From the NCBI RefSeq assembly GCF_022829295.1, contig NZ_JAKSYH010000131.1:1-35721 (forward strand): a DNA stretch of 35,721 nt, read 5' to 3'. Numbering within the stretch: position 1 is the first letter of the stretch; every line of letters starts with the position of its first letter. The notes beneath the pieces are model-generated. The model did not search any database. It had not been told where the DNA came from and was given only the letters and a program-made list of their open reading frames with translations. This document shows, in pieces, positions 33,418 through 35,721 of the stretch. Source of the stretch: Methylobacterium sp. J-088 (lineage in GTDB: Bacteria > Pseudomonadota > Alphaproteobacteria > Rhizobiales > Beijerinckiaceae). The position numbers were made by a program, and so were the translations under genes.

Positions 33418-33704
33418 CCGGGACGTCAACGTTCAGGGTGCCTGTGCGCCAGTGTCTAACATATCGGTTGACGGACTGTGACTGCCAAGCTTGCCCTAAG
33501 CCGCATGGCGGGCCCCTCAGCGGTCAGGTTTCGTGCGGGAGCGGCAGCACGGCCACTTTACGACGGATTCACGCTGCTACGCGCCAACCGGGGAAGGACC
33601 GGCGACGCATCGGGATTCACCACGTTCGTTCACCTGATTCGGGGAAAGCGGGTCCAATCGTCCGGGCTCCGGGATGGAAAGCCGGGTTTCGGGAGCAGGC
33701 TACG

Positions 33705-34520
33705 ATGCGCGGTGTTCGACTGTGTCTCTGGGCGGCGGCGGCCGTCTCGCTCTGGAGCGCACCCGTCCAGGCGCAGCAGGCGCGCTACAGCGAAGGTGGC
33801 TACGGCGGCGGCCTGATCGAGTATCTCGTCACCGGCGGCGGCGCAGGCAACGCCGGCCGGGCTTGGCCGCAGCGTGCCGCGCAACCGCGACGTTCCATGG
33901 CCGCGCAGCAGGTCGAGCCCTATACCGGCGAGCTGCTGCCGGCCGAGCTCGATCCGACGCAAGCCTACGCGGCACCGGTCCAGGCCTATGCGACGCCGGC
34001 CCAGGCTTACGGGGCCGCGCAAGCGACCGCCTACGGCGCATCCCAGGCCGATCCCGGCCGGATCGCCCGCGCGATGTCTGCGGAGTATCAGCGCCAAGAG
34101 GTGGCGTTCACCGGGCGGCAGAGGCCCGGGACGATCGTGATCGACACCACCGGAAAGCACCTCTACCTCGTGCAGCCTGGGCAGCGCGCCCTGCGCTACG
34201 GCATCGGCGTCGGCCGGCCGGGCTTCGCCTGGAGCGGTCTGAAGACCGTCAGCCGCAAGGCCGAATGGCCGGATTGGACACCCCCGTCCGAGATGCTGGC
34301 CCGCCGTCCGGACCTGCCGCGCCACATGGCGGGCGGGCCGGCGAATCCGCTCGGCGCCCGGGCGCTCTATCTCGGTTCCTCGCTCTACCGGATCCACGGG
34401 ACCAACGAGCCGACCACGATCGGGCAGTCGGTCTCGTCGGGCTGCATCCGGATGATGAACGACGACGTCATCGATCTGTACGAGCGCGTCCCGGTGGGAA
34501 CGCGCGTCGAGGTTCTCTGA
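33705..34520 (+). CDS. L,D-transpeptidase (ErfK/YbiS/YkuD family), short form
   Basis: A 271-residue periplasmic enzyme for peptidoglycan 3-3 cross-links or lipoprotein attachment. The signal peptide ends near residue 23 (VQA). A Gly/Tyr/Ala-rich linker with AYAAPVQAYATPAQAYGAA repeats covers about 86-106. The YkuD domain follows from 141, with H231 in RIHGTNE and nucleophile C247 in SSGCIRM. GGAG lies upstream of the ATG at 33705; the longer frame to 33438 has no such features. A bidirectional hairpin terminator follows the stop after 33 bases. It is a paralogue of the larger enzyme at 4519. Confidence 0.92.
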   Translation: MRGVRLCLWAAAAVSLWSAPVQAQQARYSEGGYGGGLIEYLVTGGGAGNAGRAWPQRAAQPRRSMAAQQVEPYTGELLPAELDPTQAYAAPVQAYATPAQAYGAAQATAYGASQADPGRIARAMSAEYQRQEVAFTGRQRPGTIVIDTTGKHLYLVQPGQRALRYGIGVGRPGFAWSGLKTVSRKAEWPDWTPPSEMLARRPDLPRHMAGGPANPLGARALYLGSSLYRIHGTNEPTTIGQSVSSGCIRMMNDDVIDLYERVPVGTRVEVL

Positions 34521-34553
34521 GACCTGGCACGCATCAACGCTGCCCGCAAAAAA

Positions 34554-34589
34554 GCAAAGGCCCGGCCGTGCCTGAGCACGACCGGGCCT
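34554..34589 (+). terminator. Bidirectional hairpin between the transpeptidase and DUF2076 genes
   Basis: Arms AAAGGCCCGGCCGTGC at 34554-34569 and GCACGACCGGGCCTTT at 34574-34589 with loop CTGA and one G-T pair. A-rich sequence precedes the left arm (CAAAAAAGC), giving a T-run for minus-strand transcripts; the plus side is T-poor. It sits between two convergent genes. Confidence 0.8.
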
Positions 34590-34612
34590 TTGGCCCGTAC
34601 GTCAATGGACGA

Positions 34613-35368
34613 TCAGGTCCAGTCGCTGTCGTCGCCGCCGCCCATGTCGCCGCCGAAATCGCTGCTCGGATCGCTGAAGCTCGCATCCTGGAAGTCGCCG
34701 CCCCCGCCGCTGTTGTCGAGAGCCGAGCCGAGATCCTGGTTGCCGCCGTCACCGTAGTAATTGTTGACGACCGTCTCGCCGCTGCCCCCGCCCAGGCCGG
34801 CCGCCGCGGCGCTGCCAAGGCTGGAATGGCCACCCGCAAAGGCATTCGAGAGGGCGCTGCCGAGCAGCATGCCGCCGGCCGCGCCGGCCGCCATGGGGAG
34901 CGCAGAAGCGAGGAATCCGCCGCCGCGCGCCGGAGCCTGCGGCTGGCCGCCCCACGGACCGCCCTGCTGCTGCGGATACCCCTGTTGCGGGTATCCCTGC
35001 TGGGGGTAGCCTTGCTGAGGCGGGGCCGCATTGCCCCAGGGCTGACCGGACGGGCGCTGCTGCGCGTAGCCCGGCTGCGGCTCCTGGCGTTGGCTGCCGC
35101 CGCCGAAGATGCTCGATAGGAAGCCGCCGCCGCCGCCGGAGGACTGCGCCTGCGAACCCTGGCTGCGCGCCTGCTCAAGCTGCTGGTTCAGGCTCTTGAT
35201 CGCTTCTTCCTGCACGTAGACCAGCTGTGCCATCGCGTAAGGTGCGTAGGGCTGTGCCCGGATCTTCTCGGCGATGAAGCGCTCGGCCTCCGCGTCGCGG
35301 GGCTGCGACTGCGCCTTCTCCAGGCGCTGGAAGATTCCCGAGATGACGTCGCGTTCTTCGCTGTTCAT
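34613..35368 (-). CDS. DUF2076 family protein
   Basis: A 251-residue low-complexity protein. ATG 35368 has GGAGGA upstream; the longer frame to 35425 lacks one. The N-terminus (about residues 1-70) is charged and helical, with RDVISGIFQRLEKAQ and EAERFIAEKIRAQPYAPYAMAQLVYVQEEA. This is the DUF2076 signature. A Gly/Gln-rich region follows, with tandem PQQGY repeats near 118-133, then a hydrophobic segment (FLASALPMAAGAAGGMLLGSALSNAFAGG) and an Asp/Gly-rich tail ending DDSDWT. DUF2076 proteins are periplasmic or membrane-associated, and their role is unclear. Confidence 0.9.
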   Translation of the reverse strand: MNSEERDVISGIFQRLEKAQSQPRDAEAERFIAEKIRAQPYAPYAMAQLVYVQEEAIKSLNQQLEQARSQGSQAQSSGGGGGFLSSIFGGGSQRQEPQPGYAQQRPSGQPWGNAAPPQQGYPQQGYPQQGYPQQQGGPWGGQPQAPARGGGFLASALPMAAGAAGGMLLGSALSNAFAGGHSSLGSAAAAGLGGGSGETVVNNYYGDGGNQDLGSALDNSGGGGDFQDASFSDPSSDFGGDMGGGDDSDWT

Positions 35369-35506
35369 GGAGTCGTCCTCCTCGAATCGTAACCCGCGGG
35401 CCCGAACGCGCCGCATGGCTGACACGACATGGGAGCGCGGCGACGCTTTGTCAGGGGTCCTTGCGAAAACTTCATCTGATCTTGCCGATGATCCCGACGA
35501 AACGCG

Positions 35507-35533
35507 AGAAGCCCGGCTTGCGACCGGGCTTCT
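35507..35533 (-). terminator. Hairpin after the outer-membrane barrel gene
   Basis: Ten-base-pair stem AGAAGCCCGG at 35507-35516 with CCGGGCTTCT at 35524-35533, loop CTTGCGA. It lies about 65 bases beyond the stop of the minus-strand barrel gene and about 140 bases upstream of the DUF2076 start. It is a likely transcription end for the barrel gene. Confidence 0.65.
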
Positions 35534-35598
35534 TCGACGTGACAGATCATGAACGCTCCGAAGGACCGGCGCGGACGGGACCGCGCCGATTCTCGGTC

Positions 35599-35721
35599 TT
35601 AGTACGAGCCGAACTTGTAGTTCAGGCCGGCGCGGACGACGGCGAACTCGTCGGAGCGGCGACCGACACCGCTGGTGACGACCGGGAAGTTGTTGGCGGC
35701 GTTGATGACGAACGCGCCCTG
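35599..35721 (-). CDS. Outer-membrane beta-barrel protein, C-terminal end (partial)
   Basis: Only the last 40 codons and the TAA stop are in the window; the gene continues past the right edge. The translation ends VVRAGLNYKFGSY, an alternating strand with Gly-Leu-Asn-Tyr-Lys-Phe, typical of the last beta-strand of Omp25/RopB-type or opacity-type porins of Hyphomicrobiales. An Asn/Val-rich preceding loop (INAANNFPVV) is consistent with this. The family is a reasonable guess, not a certainty. Confidence 0.75.
   Translation of the reverse strand, partial: QGAFVINAANNFPVVTSGVGRRSDEFAVVRAGLNYKFGSY

Overview
The window is very GC-rich (roughly 70% by eye) and nearly every gene reads as alphaproteobacterial. 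The plant/alphaproteobacterial-type glutamate-cysteine ligase, the FlaF/FlbT flagellin regulators, an alphaproteobacterial CheZ, a DUF2076 protein, a Caulobacter XylB-like dehydrogenase and an OmpA/RopB-like barrel end all point to Hyphomicrobiales. The small Pro/Gly-rich proteins and the style of the intergenic repeats suggest Methylobacterium or a close relative. That genus call is an inference from gene content and style; no 16S or marker search was possible.

Layout. 0.26-4.29 kb (minus): a probable copper-acquisition operon in the order DUF2946, DUF1775-PCuAC fusion, DUF2946, TonB receptor. 4.5-7.7 kb (plus): an L,D-transpeptidase with a strong terminator and a Tat-exported metallophosphoesterase. 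7.7-11.5 kb: small proteins, a cold-shock protein with a structured leader, an inositol-monophosphatase-family phosphatase and a basic protein, with repeat-rich spacers. 11.5-17.2 kb: ubiA, a small secreted protein, rsmE, gshA, a secreted Tyr/Pro-rich protein, a TusA-family protein and a NudK-like Nudix hydrolase. 17.4-23.2 kb (minus): a polysaccharide cluster made of a two-domain glycosyltransferase, a GT4 glycosyltransferase, a Wzz/GumC-type chain-length protein and a WecG/TagA-type transferase. 23.2-24.3 kb: a decayed selD fragment wedged against a CcdA-like gene. 24.5-27 kb: a phosphoesterase, small exported or membrane proteins, and flaF and flbT placed tail to tail. 27.2-29.4 kb: a xylose-dehydrogenase-like SDR, a frameshifted EamA transporter and a small secreted protein. 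29.6-33.4 kb (minus): moaD, pgsA, uvrC, cheZ. 33.7-35.7 kb: a second L,D-transpeptidase, a DUF2076 protein and the C-terminal end of an outer-membrane barrel protein that runs off the right edge.

Most of the window is housekeeping or envelope functions. Less ordinary are: (i) a composite intergenic module of about 105 nt, present three times with fixed internal spacing and always in the same orientation just after a stop codon, plus solo half-copies; (ii) the copper operon with two DUF2946 genes, one of which has lost part of its Cys motif; (iii) a selD relic whose reading frame runs into a glycosyltransferase; (iv) a four-tract G-quadruplex motif just before a TusA-family start codon; and (v) a cold-shock leader with two mutually exclusive hairpins. 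I saw no tRNA, rRNA, CRISPR array, phage or intact insertion sequence.
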